Made by a program: the position numbers and the translations under genes. Shown here piece after piece: positions 1 to 9,037 of a DNA stretch of 64,000 bases. Each line of letters starts with the position of its first letter. The stretch's first letter is position 1. Origin of the DNA: Maricaulis alexandrii (GTDB lineage Bacteria > Pseudomonadota > Alphaproteobacteria > Caulobacterales > Maricaulaceae); assembly GCF_005871165.1 (NCBI RefSeq), contig NZ_SWKP01000003.1, positions 310,001-374,000 of the forward strand, read 5' to 3'. The notes beneath the pieces were generated by a model. The model was not told the origin of the DNA. It was given only the letters and a program-made list of their open reading frames with translations, and did no database searches.

Positions 1-2
1 TG

Positions 3-2048
3 ACCGCCCTGCCCGGGATCGGTCCGCGCCTGGCCACTCTGCTGGCCAAGCTGACCGGTCCGCGGGTGAAGGATGTCCTGTTCCACAAGCCGACCAGCCT
101 GGTCGACCGGACCCGCCGGACCACAGTCGAGGAAGCGCCTGAGAACGAGATCGTCACGCTGAAGGCCCAGGTCGAGGAGCACATTCCCGGCCGTCGACAG
201 GGCCAGCCCTACAAGGTGCGCATGTATGACGGGACCGGCTTTCTCCACCTGGTCTATTTCCATGGCCGGCCCGACTATCTGAAGAAGCAATTGCCGGTCG
301 GCGAGGTCCGTATCGTGTCCGGAAAATGCGATCGCTACGGCTCGGAAATCCAGATCCTGCATCCCGATCTCGTGATGACCGAGGACGAAGCGGCGGAAAC
401 CCCGCTTCTGGAACCGGTCTATCCGCTGACGGCCGGGATTGTGCCCAAGACGATGCGCAAGGCTGTCCAGGGCGCGGTGAGCCTGTGCCCGCCCCTGCCG
501 GAATGGTTGCCGGAAGATATCCGGGCGCGTGGCGAATGGCCGGACTTCCGGACCGCGATCCGGCAGCTGCATGCGCCGGAATCGGCGGCCGATCTGGATC
601 CGGAAACGCCGGCGCGCGAACGCCTGGCCTTTGATGAAGTCTATGCCCGTCAGCTGGCCCTGCAGCTGGTGCGCTCCCGGCGCAAGGCCCAGGCCGGCTA
701 TCCGCTCAAGGGTGACGGATCGAAGGTGAAAGCGCTGCTGGAGGCCGCCCCCTTCGCGCCGACCGGGGCCCAGCTGCGCGCCTTCGACGCGATCAAGTCA
801 GACATGGAAGCCCCGACCCACATGACCCGGCTCCTGCACGGGGATGTCGGGGCGGGTAAAACCTTTGTCGCCGCCCTTGCCGCGGCGCAGGCCGCCGAGG
901 CGGGCATGCAGACCGCGATCATGGCGCCGACGGAAATCCTGGCGAGGCAACACGCCAAGACCCTGACGCAACTGCTGGAACCGGCAGGTTTATCCGTCAT
1001 CGCCCTGACGGGCCGGGACAAGGGGAAGGCCCGCGCTGATCTCCTCGAGCGCATGGCGGGCGGCACCGTGGATGTGATCTGCGGCACCCACGCCCTCTTC
1101 CAGGAGGGGATCGAGTTTGCCGGTCTGGGCCTCGTCGTGATCGACGAGCAGCACCGTTTTGGCGTGTCCGACCGGATGCGCCTCACGGCCAAGGGCAAGC
1201 GTCCGGATACGCTGGTCATGACGGCCACGCCGATCCCCCGCACCCTCTCCCTCTCCGTCTATGGCGATCTGGACGTGTCACGCCTGGATGAAAAGCCGGC
1301 CGGACGGATCCCGCCGGAAACCCGGCTGATCAATATGGAGCGCCTCGACGAAGTCGTGGACGGGGTAAGGCGGGCCATCGATCGGGGTGACCGGGTCTAT
1401 TGGGTCTGCCCGCTGGTGGAAGAATCGGAGATGTCCGAACTGTCCGCCGCCGAGGATCGCTGGCGCCATCTCAAGGCCCAGCTGGGCGAGGACCGGGTCG
1501 GACTGCTGCACGGCCGCATGAAGCCGGCGGAGAAAGAAGCCGTCGCGACCGATTTCCGGGCCGGCAAGATGGACGTCCTGGTCGCCACCACGGTGATCGA
1601 GGTCGGTGTGGATGCGCCGGATGCCACGGTGATGATCATCGAGCATGCCGAACGCTTCGGCCTGGCCCAGCTTCACCAGCTGCGTGGACGGGTCGGCCGG
1701 GGCGACAAGCCCTCTTCCTGCCTCCTGCTCTACAAAGGGCCGCTCGGCGAGACCGCCCGGGCGCGGCTGGAAATGATGCGGGAGACTGATGACGGGTTCC
1801 GGATCGCCGAGGAGGACTGGCGCCTGCGCGGCGCCGGGGATCCGCTCGGCCTGCGCCAGAGCGGTCTGCCGGACTTCAAGCTGGCGGACATGGAAATCCA
1901 TGGCGACCTGATCGCCATTGCCAATGACCAGGCCCGTCTGGACGTGAACCGGGATCCGGAACTGACCGGTGAACGCAGCGAAGCGTTGCGGGTCCTGCTC
2001 TACCTGTTTGAACAGGACCAGGGCGTGCGTCTGCTCAAATCAGGTTAG
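3..2048 (+). CDS. recG: ATP-dependent DNA helicase RecG (5' end outside window)
   Basis: RecG remodels stalled replication forks and branched recombination intermediates. The reading frame is open to the left edge, so 681 residues of a protein usually near 700 are visible; the GTG at 66 is an internal codon, not the start. The visible order is a helix-hairpin-like start (LPGIGPRLATLL), the OB-fold wedge domain, then two RecA-like helicase domains. Walker A (GDVGAGKT) lies at about 840-863, the DEQH box at 1143-1154, and the motif VI region with GRVGRG near 1685-1705. The stop overlaps the convergent DUF502 gene by 9 bases. Identity is clear; only the first residues are missing. Confidence 0.97.
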   Translation, partial: TALPGIGPRLATLLAKLTGPRVKDVLFHKPTSLVDRTRRTTVEEAPENEIVTLKAQVEEHIPGRRQGQPYKVRMYDGTGFLHLVYFHGRPDYLKKQLPVGEVRIVSGKCDRYGSEIQILHPDLVMTEDEAAETPLLEPVYPLTAGIVPKTMRKAVQGAVSLCPPLPEWLPEDIRARGEWPDFRTAIRQLHAPESAADLDPETPARERLAFDEVYARQLALQLVRSRRKAQAGYPLKGDGSKVKALLEAAPFAPTGAQLRAFDAIKSDMEAPTHMTRLLHGDVGAGKTFVAALAAAQAAEAGMQTAIMAPTEILARQHAKTLTQLLEPAGLSVIALTGRDKGKARADLLERMAGGTVDVICGTHALFQEGIEFAGLGLVVIDEQHRFGVSDRMRLTAKGKRPDTLVMTATPIPRTLSLSVYGDLDVSRLDEKPAGRIPPETRLINMERLDEVVDGVRRAIDRGDRVYWVCPLVEESEMSELSAAEDRWRHLKAQLGEDRVGLLHGRMKPAEKEAVATDFRAGKMDVLVATTVIEVGVDAPDATVMIIEHAERFGLAQLHQLRGRVGRGDKPSSCLLLYKGPLGETARARLEMMRETDDGFRIAEEDWRLRGAGDPLGLRQSGLPDFKLADMEIHGDLIAIANDQARLDVNRDPELTGERSEALRVLLYLFEQDQGVRLLKSG

Positions 2049-2717
2049 CGGGCCGGTATCGGGGTCGGTGACGCGCGGCGGCAGATCCGCCTGCACATCC
2101 TCCGGCAGCTTGTCCGGAGAAACCATGCCGAAGGAAATGATCAGCTTGGCCGCCTCTTCCACCGACATGTCGATCGGTACCGTGTTGGAGCGCGGCGTGT
2201 AGAGCAGGAAGCCGGAGGTCGGGTTGGGTGTTGTCGGCACGAAGAGGCCGATCACATCCTCGGAGATATTCTTGCGCAGTTCCGCATTGCCGTTCGCCGA
2301 GACGAAGGCCACCACCCAGGTGCCCTTCATGGGATATTCGATCAGCACGACTTCCTTGAAGGAATTGCTCTTGCCGGAGAACACGGTCTCGACGATCTGC
2401 TTGATGGCGCCATAGATGTTCCGCACCAGTGGCACACCCGCGAGAATGCGCTCGCCCAGGCCGATAATGCTGCGCCCGAAAATATTCGCCGCCAGCGCAC
2501 CCAGCAAGGTCAGGAGCAGGACCGCGATCAACACGCCCAGACCGGGGATGGTGAAATCCCCCGGCAGGTAGTTTTCCGGATTGTAGCGGGCCGGGATCAG
2601 CGGTTTGACGACATTGTCGACGAAGTTCACGAATGTCACGATGAGATAGAAGGTCACGCCCAGCGGCGTGACGATCACGATCCCGGTCAGGAAACTATTG
2701 CGAAGCCAGCGAAACAT
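2040..2717 (-). CDS. DUF502 family membrane protein
   Basis: A 225-residue inner-membrane protein of the DUF502 family, whose biochemical role is not established. Two hydrophobic segments are visible at about residues 9-32 and 58-80, followed by a soluble domain with the family signature FVPTTPNPTSGFLLYTPR. The ATG at 2717 is preferred over an in-frame TTG seven codons upstream because GGATGGGA precedes it at a normal distance. It converges on recG, overlapping by 9 bases. The next gene is divergent, so the 140 bases between should hold both promoters. Confidence 0.9.
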   Translation of the reverse strand: MFRWLRNSFLTGIVIVTPLGVTFYLIVTFVNFVDNVVKPLIPARYNPENYLPGDFTIPGLGVLIAVLLLTLLGALAANIFGRSIIGLGERILAGVPLVRNIYGAIKQIVETVFSGKSNSFKEVVLIEYPMKGTWVVAFVSANGNAELRKNISEDVIGLFVPTTPNPTSGFLLYTPRSNTVPIDMSVEEAAKLIISFGMVSPDKLPEDVQADLPPRVTDPDTGPLT

Positions 2718-2857
2718 GGCATTCCCATCCAACAACAAGGCGCAAAGCGCGAACGGATTGATTCCCCCCAGGCGGGATCACAATACGTGATGGTTGCGGT
2801 GCCGCCAATCGCGCGCAAGTCTGCCATCACGCCGAAGACCGGAAGAGAGAGATTCTC

Positions 2858-4060
2858 ATGCGTGCGAGTCCCGTAACCCTGGCCCGATGGATGATCCTGA
2901 CGGGCGCCGGCATTCTGCTGGGCCTGATCCTGGTGGCGAGCTGGCTGTTGCGGGACCAGATTTTCCAGACTTTCCAGGATCCCGGTGAGCCTTTCCAGAC
3001 CTATACGCCGCCACCCGGCGCCGATTATGCGAGCGCCGCGGGCTGGTATGTACGCGGTGACTTCACGGCCGAGGACGAGCCCGCCGTCTTCTTCGTGCAC
3101 CCCACGACCTATTCCGGCGGCTCCAACTGGGTGGGCGAGATGGACAAGGCCAGTGCGGTCGAGGCGGTGGAGCAGTCCGCCCTGCCCAATTATGCCGCGC
3201 CCTTCGCCAATTCCGGAGTTTTGTTCGCGCCGCGCTACCGCCAGGCCTCTCTCTACACGCTGATGAATAATCGCGAGGACAGCCTGCTGGCCCGGGAGTT
3301 CGCCTATCGCGATGTGCTCGCGGCTTTTGATGCCTTTCTCGAGCAGATCGGCGAGGACCGTCCGATCCTGCTCTCCGGGATTGGCCAGGGCGGTTTCCAT
3401 GTTCTGGGCCTGTTGATGGACCGGGTGGCCGTGTCCGAAGACCTTCGGGAGCGTCTGATTGCCGCCTATGTGCTGGAAACCCCGGTACCGCTGGATCTGT
3501 TCACCGGCCCGCTCGCCAGCATCCCGCCGTGCGAAACCCAGGACGATGTACGTTGCGTGATGGCCTATTCCTATGTCCGGCCGAGCGATGACCAGCGCAT
3601 CCGCATTCTGACCGAGCGCATGATGACCTGGACGGCGCCGGAAACGCTGGGTTTTGTCGACGGACGCGGCCTGCTGTGCGTGAACCCGATCCTGGGCGCG
3701 CGGACGGATGAATACGCGTCCGCCCGCCTGCATCGCGGGGCGGTCGCGGCGGAAGGTCTGCCGCCGGATGCCACGCCGGCGCCCCTCTCGGGGCAAACCG
3801 GCGCGCAATGTGCCGACGGGCTGCTCTTCATAGAACCGCCCACCGCGCAGGCTTTGCAGCACGGTCGGCGGTTGGCCGAGGAATATCGGGTGCCGCCCTT
3901 CAATCTCTTCTATGAGGATTTACGCCTGGATGCGGCGCGCCGCAGTCTCAACCTGATCACCATATTGCAGGAAGAGCGACGCTGGGCGCCGCCCCTGCAG
4001 ACGGTGGAAGAGGTGGAGGATTCGCCGGTGGTTCCGATCCCCGACCAGCGCGAATACTGA
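2858..4060 (+). CDS. DUF3089 alpha/beta-hydrolase-fold protein, nucleophile apparently lost
   Basis: A 400-residue protein with an N-terminal membrane anchor (about residues 12-31) and an extracytoplasmic domain that matches DUF3089, an alpha/beta-hydrolase-like family. The N-terminal core (AVFFVHPTTY) and the helix after the nucleophile elbow are well kept. The elbow itself, normally GHSQG, reads GIGQG at residues 174-178, so Gly176 sits where the catalytic serine is expected. If this alignment is right, the protein is a non-catalytic member or uses another residue. GGAAGAGAGAG before the ATG supports the start. It runs convergently into kdsA with a 6-base gap. Confidence 0.8.
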   Translation: MRASPVTLARWMILTGAGILLGLILVASWLLRDQIFQTFQDPGEPFQTYTPPPGADYASAAGWYVRGDFTAEDEPAVFFVHPTTYSGGSNWVGEMDKASAVEAVEQSALPNYAAPFANSGVLFAPRYRQASLYTLMNNREDSLLAREFAYRDVLAAFDAFLEQIGEDRPILLSGIGQGGFHVLGLLMDRVAVSEDLRERLIAAYVLETPVPLDLFTGPLASIPPCETQDDVRCVMAYSYVRPSDDQRIRILTERMMTWTAPETLGFVDGRGLLCVNPILGARTDEYASARLHRGAVAAEGLPPDATPAPLSGQTGAQCADGLLFIEPPTAQALQHGRRLAEEYRVPPFNLFYEDLRLDAARRSLNLITILQEERRWAPPLQTVEEVEDSPVVPIPDQREY

Positions 4061-4066
4061 TCCGGA

Positions 4067-4915
4067 TCAGTAGCCCTTGGCGAGCTGGTCGAATTCCAGC
4101 AAGCGCGAGACCAGGGCTTCGAACTGGTCCAGCGGCACCATGTTCGGACCATCCGACGGTGCATTGTCCGGATCCGGGTGGGTTTCCATGAAGACAGCGG
4201 CCACGCCGATTGCGACTGCCGCGCGTGCCAGGGTCGGTACGAATTCGCGCTGACCGCCTGAGGTTGCCCCCTGACCGCCCGGCTGCTGCACCGAGTGGGT
4301 GGCATCGAAAACGACCGGTGCGCCGAAGCTCGCCATGATTGGCAAAGAGCGCATGTCGGAGACCAGCGTGTTGTAGCCGAAGCTGACACCGCGTTCGCAG
4401 GCCATGACATTGGGATTGCCAGCCTCGGTGACCTTGGCGAGGACATTCTTCATGTCCCAGGGCGCCAGGAACTGGCCCTTTTTCACATTGATCACCTTGC
4501 CCGTCTTGGCGGCCGCGATCAGCAGATCGGTCTGGCGGCACAGGAAGGCCGGAATCTGGATCACATCGACGGCCTCGGCGGCAATCGTCGCCTGTTCGGC
4601 GGTGTGCACATCGGTCAGCACCGGCAGGCCGGTGGTTTCACGGATTTCATTGAAGACCGGCAGGGACGCTTCCAGACCCATGCCCCGCGCGCTCGAGATC
4701 GAGGTGCGGTTGGCCTTGTCATAGGAGGTCTTGTAGATCAGCCCGATATCCAGCCGGTCGGCGATTTCCTTCAGCCGGGCGGAGACTTCCAGACCATGCT
4801 CGCGGCTTTCCAACTGACACGGACCGGCAATCAGGGTCAGCTTCTTGTCATTGCCGATCTGGATCGGGTCGCGGCCGGGGCGCGGGACGGAAATGGTCGA
4901 ATTGGGCTGGCTCAC
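4067..4915 (-). CDS. kdsA: 3-deoxy-8-phosphooctulonate synthase
   Basis: KdsA condenses phosphoenolpyruvate with arabinose 5-phosphate to give Kdo 8-phosphate, the precursor of the inner core sugar of lipopolysaccharide. The 282-residue length fits the family. Diagnostic stretches include [14 protein letters not shown] near the N terminus, [13 protein letters not shown], the PVLTDVH segment and FLCRQTDLL. In many alphaproteobacteria kdsA lies between pyrG and eno; here it lies between DUF3089 and a photolyase, about 37 kb from eno. A 135-base divergent region containing a 16-bp perfect palindrome separates it from the photolyase gene. Confidence 0.96.
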   Translation of the reverse strand: MSQPNSTISVPRPGRDPIQIGNDKKLTLIAGPCQLESREHGLEVSARLKEIADRLDIGLIYKTSYDKANRTSISSARGMGLEASLPVFNEIRETTGLPVLTDVHTAEQATIAAEAVDVIQIPAFLCRQTDLLIAAAKTGKVINVKKGQFLAPWDMKNVLAKVTEAGNPNVMACERGVSFGYNTLVSDMRSLPIMASFGAPVVFDATHSVQQPGGQGATSGGQREFVPTLARAAVAIGVAAVFMETHPDPDNAPSDGPNMVPLDQFEALVSRLLEFDQLAKGY

Positions 4916-4990
4916 TTCACTTCTCCTTCAAGACTGCGCGTCAGGATTTCTGGGCCCCGCCCCCCTGTTTCGGGGATCGCAGTCTGGTCT

Positions 4991-5006
4991 GATCCGATAT
5001 CGGATC
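4991..5006. promoter_or_regulatory. 16-bp perfect palindrome between kdsA and phr
   Basis: GATCCGATATCGGATC reads the same on both strands and lies in the middle of the 135-base divergent intergenic region. Its position suits an operator acting on one or both genes. No regulator is identified from the sequence, and the GATC ends may also be incidental. Confidence 0.4.
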
Positions 5007-5050
5007 GGGGTCGTAGACAGACAAGACCCTTATCAAGCGACAGTACAGTA

Positions 5051-6511
5051 ATGGCAACTCCTCCGGCCACCGCGCCTGCACTCCTCTGGTTCCGACGCGA
5101 CCTCCGCCTGGCGGACAATCCGGCCCTGCATGCGGCTGTCCGCTCCGGTCGACCACTCGTGTGTGTCTACGTTCGAGACCGGGAATCGGGTCACCGCTAT
5201 TCCCCCGGCTCGGCCTCCGACTGGTGGCTGCATCACTCCCTGACCTCCCTGAGCGCCGACCTGCGAAAACGCGGCGGGCAGCCGATTGCCCTGATCGAGG
5301 GCGATCCTGAAGTCGCCATCCCGGAACTCGCCCAGAAGCTGGGCGCTGCCGAGGTGTTCTGGAACCAGACCGGCTGGCCCTGCCAGAATGCGCGGGACAG
5401 CCGCATCGCCGACACGCTGAAGGATGACGGGATCAAGCCGCGCGGCTTTCGGGGTGTGACCCTGGTGCATCCGCCCGAACTGCTCAACGGTTCCGGCAAG
5501 CCTTACAAGGTTTTCTCCGCTTTCTGGCGCGCCGCCCTCAAGGAGCTGGCGCCCAAGGATGCCCTGCCCGCTCCGGACAGTCTGCCCGACGGCCCCGACT
5601 GCGACGGCGCCACGCTGGAAGACTGGGGACTGCTGCCGTCCAAGCCGAACTGGGCGAAGGAATTTGCCGAACGCTGGACGCCCGGTGAGGCGGCCGCTCG
5701 CAAACAGCTCGACGCCTTCCTGAAGGATGATCTGGCCGATTACCCCACCCATCGCGACCGCCCGGACCTGGACGAGACCTCGCGCTTGTCGCCGCACCTC
5801 GCCTGGGGCGAGATCTCACCGCGCACCGTCTGGCACCGTGTGAAACTCCAGGCCGAAGGTAGCGGCCAGTTCAAGGCCGCCGACAAATATCTCGCCGAAA
5901 TTGGCTGGCGGGACTTTGCCTATTATCTGGCCTGGCATTTCGAGGATTTGCGGACGATCAATTTCAACCGCGATTTCGACCATTTCCCCTGGCGTGATCA
6001 TGCGGAAGGTCTGCAGGCCTGGAAGGAAGGCCGGACGGGTGTGCCCATGGTCGACGCCGCCATGCGCCAGCTCTGGGTCACTGGCTGGATGCACAATCGC
6101 ACCCGCATGATCGCGGCCTCCTATCTCATCAAGCATATCGGCTGTGACTGGCGCGAAGGCATGCGCTGGTTCGAGGATACGCTGGTTGATGCCGATCCGA
6201 TGGTGAATGCGGCCAGCTGGCAATGGGTGGCCGGTTCCGGCGCCGATGCCGCACCCTATTTCCGCATCTTCAATCCGGCGAGCCAGGGCGAAAAATTCGA
6301 TCCGGACGGGAAGTATGTGCGGCAATGGGTGGAAGAATTGCGGGATGTGCCGACCCGCCATATCCACGCGCCCTGGGAGGCCTCCGAGGGCGAGCTGGTC
6401 CGCGCCGGCGTGACGCTGGGCAAGACCTATCCCAAGCCCGTCGTGGACTTGAAGACCGGCCGCGAACGGGCCTTGGAAGCCTATCAGGAAATGAAGGAAG
6501 CGGCGGCCTAG
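5051..6511 (+). CDS. phr: Deoxyribodipyrimidine photolyase
   Basis: A light-driven DNA repair enzyme that splits cyclobutane pyrimidine dimers using FADH- and an antenna cofactor. The 486-residue protein starts with the antenna-domain signature LLWFRRDLRLADNPAL. The C-terminal FAD-binding domain carries the class I stretches GVPMVDAAMRQL, WMHNRTRM and DPMVNAASWQWVAGSG. The frame is open about 750 bases further upstream, but that extension runs antisense through kdsA and is not protein-like, so the ATG at 5051 is chosen although its ribosome site is weak. The stop overlaps the convergent neighbour by 4 bases. The Trp-rich C terminus argues for a photolyase rather than a regulatory cryptochrome. 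Confidence 0.95.
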   Translation: MATPPATAPALLWFRRDLRLADNPALHAAVRSGRPLVCVYVRDRESGHRYSPGSASDWWLHHSLTSLSADLRKRGGQPIALIEGDPEVAIPELAQKLGAAEVFWNQTGWPCQNARDSRIADTLKDDGIKPRGFRGVTLVHPPELLNGSGKPYKVFSAFWRAALKELAPKDALPAPDSLPDGPDCDGATLEDWGLLPSKPNWAKEFAERWTPGEAAARKQLDAFLKDDLADYPTHRDRPDLDETSRLSPHLAWGEISPRTVWHRVKLQAEGSGQFKAADKYLAEIGWRDFAYYLAWHFEDLRTINFNRDFDHFPWRDHAEGLQAWKEGRTGVPMVDAAMRQLWVTGWMHNRTRMIAASYLIKHIGCDWREGMRWFEDTLVDADPMVNAASWQWVAGSGADAAPYFRIFNPASQGEKFDPDGKYVRQWVEELRDVPTRHIHAPWEASEGELVRAGVTLGKTYPKPVVDLKTGRERALEAYQEMKEAAA

Positions 6512-7104
6512 CTGTCGCGCAGCACGTAGCGGATTTCCTGGCCGCGCGCCTCGAAGGCGCAGCCGATCCAGCGACCGTTTTCATCATACCAGAGGTCCGC
6601 CGTCAGCGTGCCGATGATGCGAAGATGGCGGGCCGGCACCGGACCGTCCGGCGTTTCGAACATTTCCTCGCCCAGATCCTCGATCACCACATCCATCGGC
6701 TCGCCGGTTTCCGTGTTGAAGACCTGGTCCAGCCCGGCCTGATAGCCACGCCAGTGGCTGGACAGGGTCAGCGGCGGAATGGCATCGCCTTCCAGCGAGA
6801 AATCCATCTCCGTGCCGTCATTGAAAGTGTCGGCGGTGACGCTGACCAGCTCGCCATCATCCCAGACTTCTCGGCTGTCATGGCGATAGCGGAACAGGGT
6901 GATCGGCCCGAGACCGGCCCACAATTCCACATCGACATCGACCTGCAGCGCACCGTTCTCGGTTTCCTGGAAACGGACCGTATGCTCACCGAAGGGTGAG
7001 CCATTGCGATAGACGTCGAACAGGATGTCGTCCGGCGTGTCAGCCAGGGCCACGCCGACCGGGACCAGCGCAAGAAGTGCGAGAGAGGTGAGAAGCTGTT
7101 TCAT
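6508..7104 (-). CDS. Exported DUF6134-like protein
   Basis: A 198-residue protein with a Sec signal peptide (MKQLLTSLALLALVPVGVALA, probable cleavage after LADT or nearby) and a beta-rich mature domain with conserved-looking segments such as VYRNGSPFGEHTVRF and FRYRHDSREVW. It resembles the DUF6134 group, whose function is unknown. The ATG at 7104 has AGGA eight bases upstream, and the signal peptide begins exactly there, which decides against the upstream frame extension. It is convergent with phr and divergent from cysK. Confidence 0.65.
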   Translation of the reverse strand: MKQLLTSLALLALVPVGVALADTPDDILFDVYRNGSPFGEHTVRFQETENGALQVDVDVELWAGLGPITLFRYRHDSREVWDDGELVSVTADTFNDGTEMDFSLEGDAIPPLTLSSHWRGYQAGLDQVFNTETGEPMDVVIEDLGEEMFETPDGPVPARHLRIIGTLTADLWYDENGRWIGCAFEARGQEIRYVLRDS

Positions 7105-7154
7105 ACGATGTCCTACGTCGCGCCTGTGCAAATGGATGCCTCTTGCATTGAATT

Positions 7155-7169
7155 TTCAGGTTCACTGAA
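7155..7169. promoter_or_regulatory. Inverted repeat upstream of cysK
   Basis: TTCAG and CTGAA form a 5-bp inverted repeat with a 5-base spacer, 41-55 bases before the chosen cysK start. It could be an operator of the sulfur operon, but five pairs is short and the regulator is unknown. Confidence 0.25.
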
Positions 7170-7209
7170 CGACATAGACACTCAATCCAGTGCAACCGGG
7201 AGCAAAATC

Positions 7210-8214
7210 GTGTCTGCAGCGGCCTCTGTCATCGACCTCATCGGCAACACCCCCCTGGTCCGCCTCAACAAGGCGTCCGAGGAGACCGGGTGTGAAATCC
7301 TCGGCAAGGCAGAGTTTCTCAATCCGGGCGGATCGATCAAGGACCGTGCCGCACTGGGCATCATACGCGCCGCGGAAAAGGATGGCACGCTGAAACCGGG
7401 CGGCACGATCGTGGAAGGCACGGCCGGCAATACCGGGATCGGCCTGGCCATGGTGGGCCGCGCGCTGGGCTATCGCGTGGTCATCGTGATGCCACGCACC
7501 CAGACCCAGGAAAAGAAGGATGCGATCCGCCTGCTCGGCGCCGAGCTGATCGAGGTCGATGCCGTCCCCTATTCCAACCCCAATCATTACGCCCGCTATT
7601 CCGGCGTACTGGCCGAGGAGATGAATGCCAGCGAGCCGAACGGTGCCATCTGGGCCAACCAGTTCGACAATACCGCCAACCGCCACTTCCACGCCCAGAC
7701 CACGGCACAGGAAATCTGGCAGCAAACCGACGGCAAGCTGGACGGCTTCATCTGCGCAGTCGGCTCCGGCGGCACGCTGGGCGGTGTGTCCGACGCGCTC
7801 AAAGCCCACAATCCGGACGTCCAGATCGGCATTGCCGATCCGGGCGGTGCCGCGCTCTACGGTTTCTTTGCCCATGGCGAGCTGAAGTCGGAAGGCTCCT
7901 CCATCACCGAAGGCATCGGCCAAGGCCGCATCACGGCGAACATCAAGGATGTGCAGGTCGACAAGGCCTACCGCATCCCGGATGAGGAAGCCCTGCCGAT
8001 CATTTTCGACCTGATCACCGAGGAAGGCCTGTGCCTTGGCTCGTCCTCCGGCGTCAATATTGCCGGCGCCAAGCGCCTGGCGCGGGATTTGGGCCCCGGC
8101 CACACCATTGTGACGATCCTGTGCGACCATGGCTCGCGCTATCAGTCCAAGCTCTTCAATGTCGATTTCCTGAAGGAAAAGGGCCTGCCCTATCCGGCCT
8201 GGCTCGCGAAATGA
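7210..8214 (+). CDS. cysK: Cysteine synthase (O-acetylserine sulfhydrylase)
   Basis: A PLP enzyme that makes L-cysteine from O-acetylserine and sulfide. The 334-residue protein begins with SVIDLIGNTPLVRL. The PLP lysine is Lys44 in NPGGSIKDR, the phosphate-binding loop is GSGGTLGG, and the usual SGNTG loop reads EGTAGNTG, as in several alphaproteobacterial members. The GTG at 7210 is preferred because GGGAG lies seven bases upstream and homology begins there; an in-frame ATG at 7108 would add 34 residues unlike the family. Its TGA overlaps the next gene's ATG, so it leads a tightly coupled operon with the sulfurtransferase and metC. Confidence 0.93.
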   Translation: MSAAASVIDLIGNTPLVRLNKASEETGCEILGKAEFLNPGGSIKDRAALGIIRAAEKDGTLKPGGTIVEGTAGNTGIGLAMVGRALGYRVVIVMPRTQTQEKKDAIRLLGAELIEVDAVPYSNPNHYARYSGVLAEEMNASEPNGAIWANQFDNTANRHFHAQTTAQEIWQQTDGKLDGFICAVGSGGTLGGVSDALKAHNPDVQIGIADPGGAALYGFFAHGELKSEGSSITEGIGQGRITANIKDVQVDKAYRIPDEEALPIIFDLITEEGLCLGSSSGVNIAGAKRLARDLGPGHTIVTILCDHGSRYQSKLFNVDFLKEKGLPYPAWLAK

Positions 8215-9035
8215 ACGATCCCCTCATCACGATCGCGGAGGCCCGGGACAAGCTCGGCCAGGCGGATGTCGTCTTCCTGGATGCGAGCTGGACCTTCCAG
8301 GGCGGTCCCGGCTTTCGCAGTGAAGGCTTCATCCCGGGGGCCCGGTGCTTCGACATCGACACGGTGAAGGACGCCACCAGTGATCTGCCACACATGCTCC
8401 CGTCTCCGGACGTATTCGAGCACCATGCGCGGGATCTGGGCATCAACGGGACCAGCCGGCTGATCATCTATGACCGCATCGGCTTCTTCTCCGCCCCGCG
8501 GGTCTGGTGGATGTTCCGCACGATGGGCCATGAGGAAGTTCGCGTCCTGTCCGGTGGCCTGCGGGCCTGGATTGCTGAGGCCGGTCCGGTGGACGACGTT
8601 CCGGGCACCCAATGGGCATCAGGCGATTTCACCGCAGCCTTCCAGCCGCATCGCGTCACCGACCGCCAGGGCGTTCTGAGCGCCATCGAGACCGGCTCCC
8701 ACAGCATTCTCGATGCCCGGCCCGCCGCCCGCTTTGCCGGTACCACACCGGAACCGCGTCCGGGCATGCGCAGCGGCCACATGCCGGGCGCGCTGAACCT
8801 GCCCTTCCCGAGTCTGCTGGACGCTGACTGGCACCCGACCGGCGAAACCGCGCCTTTCGACGAGGCCGGACTGGCGGCCGATGACGCAGTGATCACCACT
8901 TGCGGATCGGGGGTGACCGCCTGCATCCTGGCCCTGGCCCTGGAGCGTCAGGGCCGTATCGCCACCGTCTATGACGGTTCCTGGTCCGAATGGGGCCGCC
9001 GTGAAGACACACCGATCGAGACGGACAAGAGCTGA
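8211..9035 (+). CDS. sseA: 3-mercaptopyruvate sulfurtransferase
   Basis: A two-rhodanese-domain sulfurtransferase of 274 residues that moves sulfur from 3-mercaptopyruvate to an acceptor. The inactive N-terminal rhodanese domain holds DASWTF and PGARCFDID. The C-terminal domain carries the catalytic loop CGSGVTAC with Cys231; the CGSG[VT]T form distinguishes these enzymes from thiosulfate-preferring rhodaneses. Translation is coupled to cysK through an ATGA overlap and there is no separate strong ribosome site. Its position between cysteine synthesis and cystathionine cleavage fits a role in cysteine sulfur turnover. Confidence 0.92.
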   Translation: MNDPLITIAEARDKLGQADVVFLDASWTFQGGPGFRSEGFIPGARCFDIDTVKDATSDLPHMLPSPDVFEHHARDLGINGTSRLIIYDRIGFFSAPRVWWMFRTMGHEEVRVLSGGLRAWIAEAGPVDDVPGTQWASGDFTAAFQPHRVTDRQGVLSAIETGSHSILDARPAARFAGTTPEPRPGMRSGHMPGALNLPFPSLLDADWHPTGETAPFDEAGLAADDAVITTCGSGVTACILALALERQGRIATVYDGSWSEWGRREDTPIETDKS

Positions 9036-9037
9036 TC

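Noticed and set aside
66-68. GTG as the recG start
   Set aside because: The frame is open to the left edge and encodes recognisable RecG sequence before this codon.
4295-5050. Long in-frame extension upstream of the photolyase ATG
   Set aside because: It lies antisense to kdsA, has no photolyase similarity and starts far from any ribosome site; the family N terminus begins at 5051.
7108-7209. N-terminal extension of cysteine synthase from ATG 7108
   Set aside because: The 34 extra residues do not resemble the family and the GTG at 7210 has a well-placed ribosome site.
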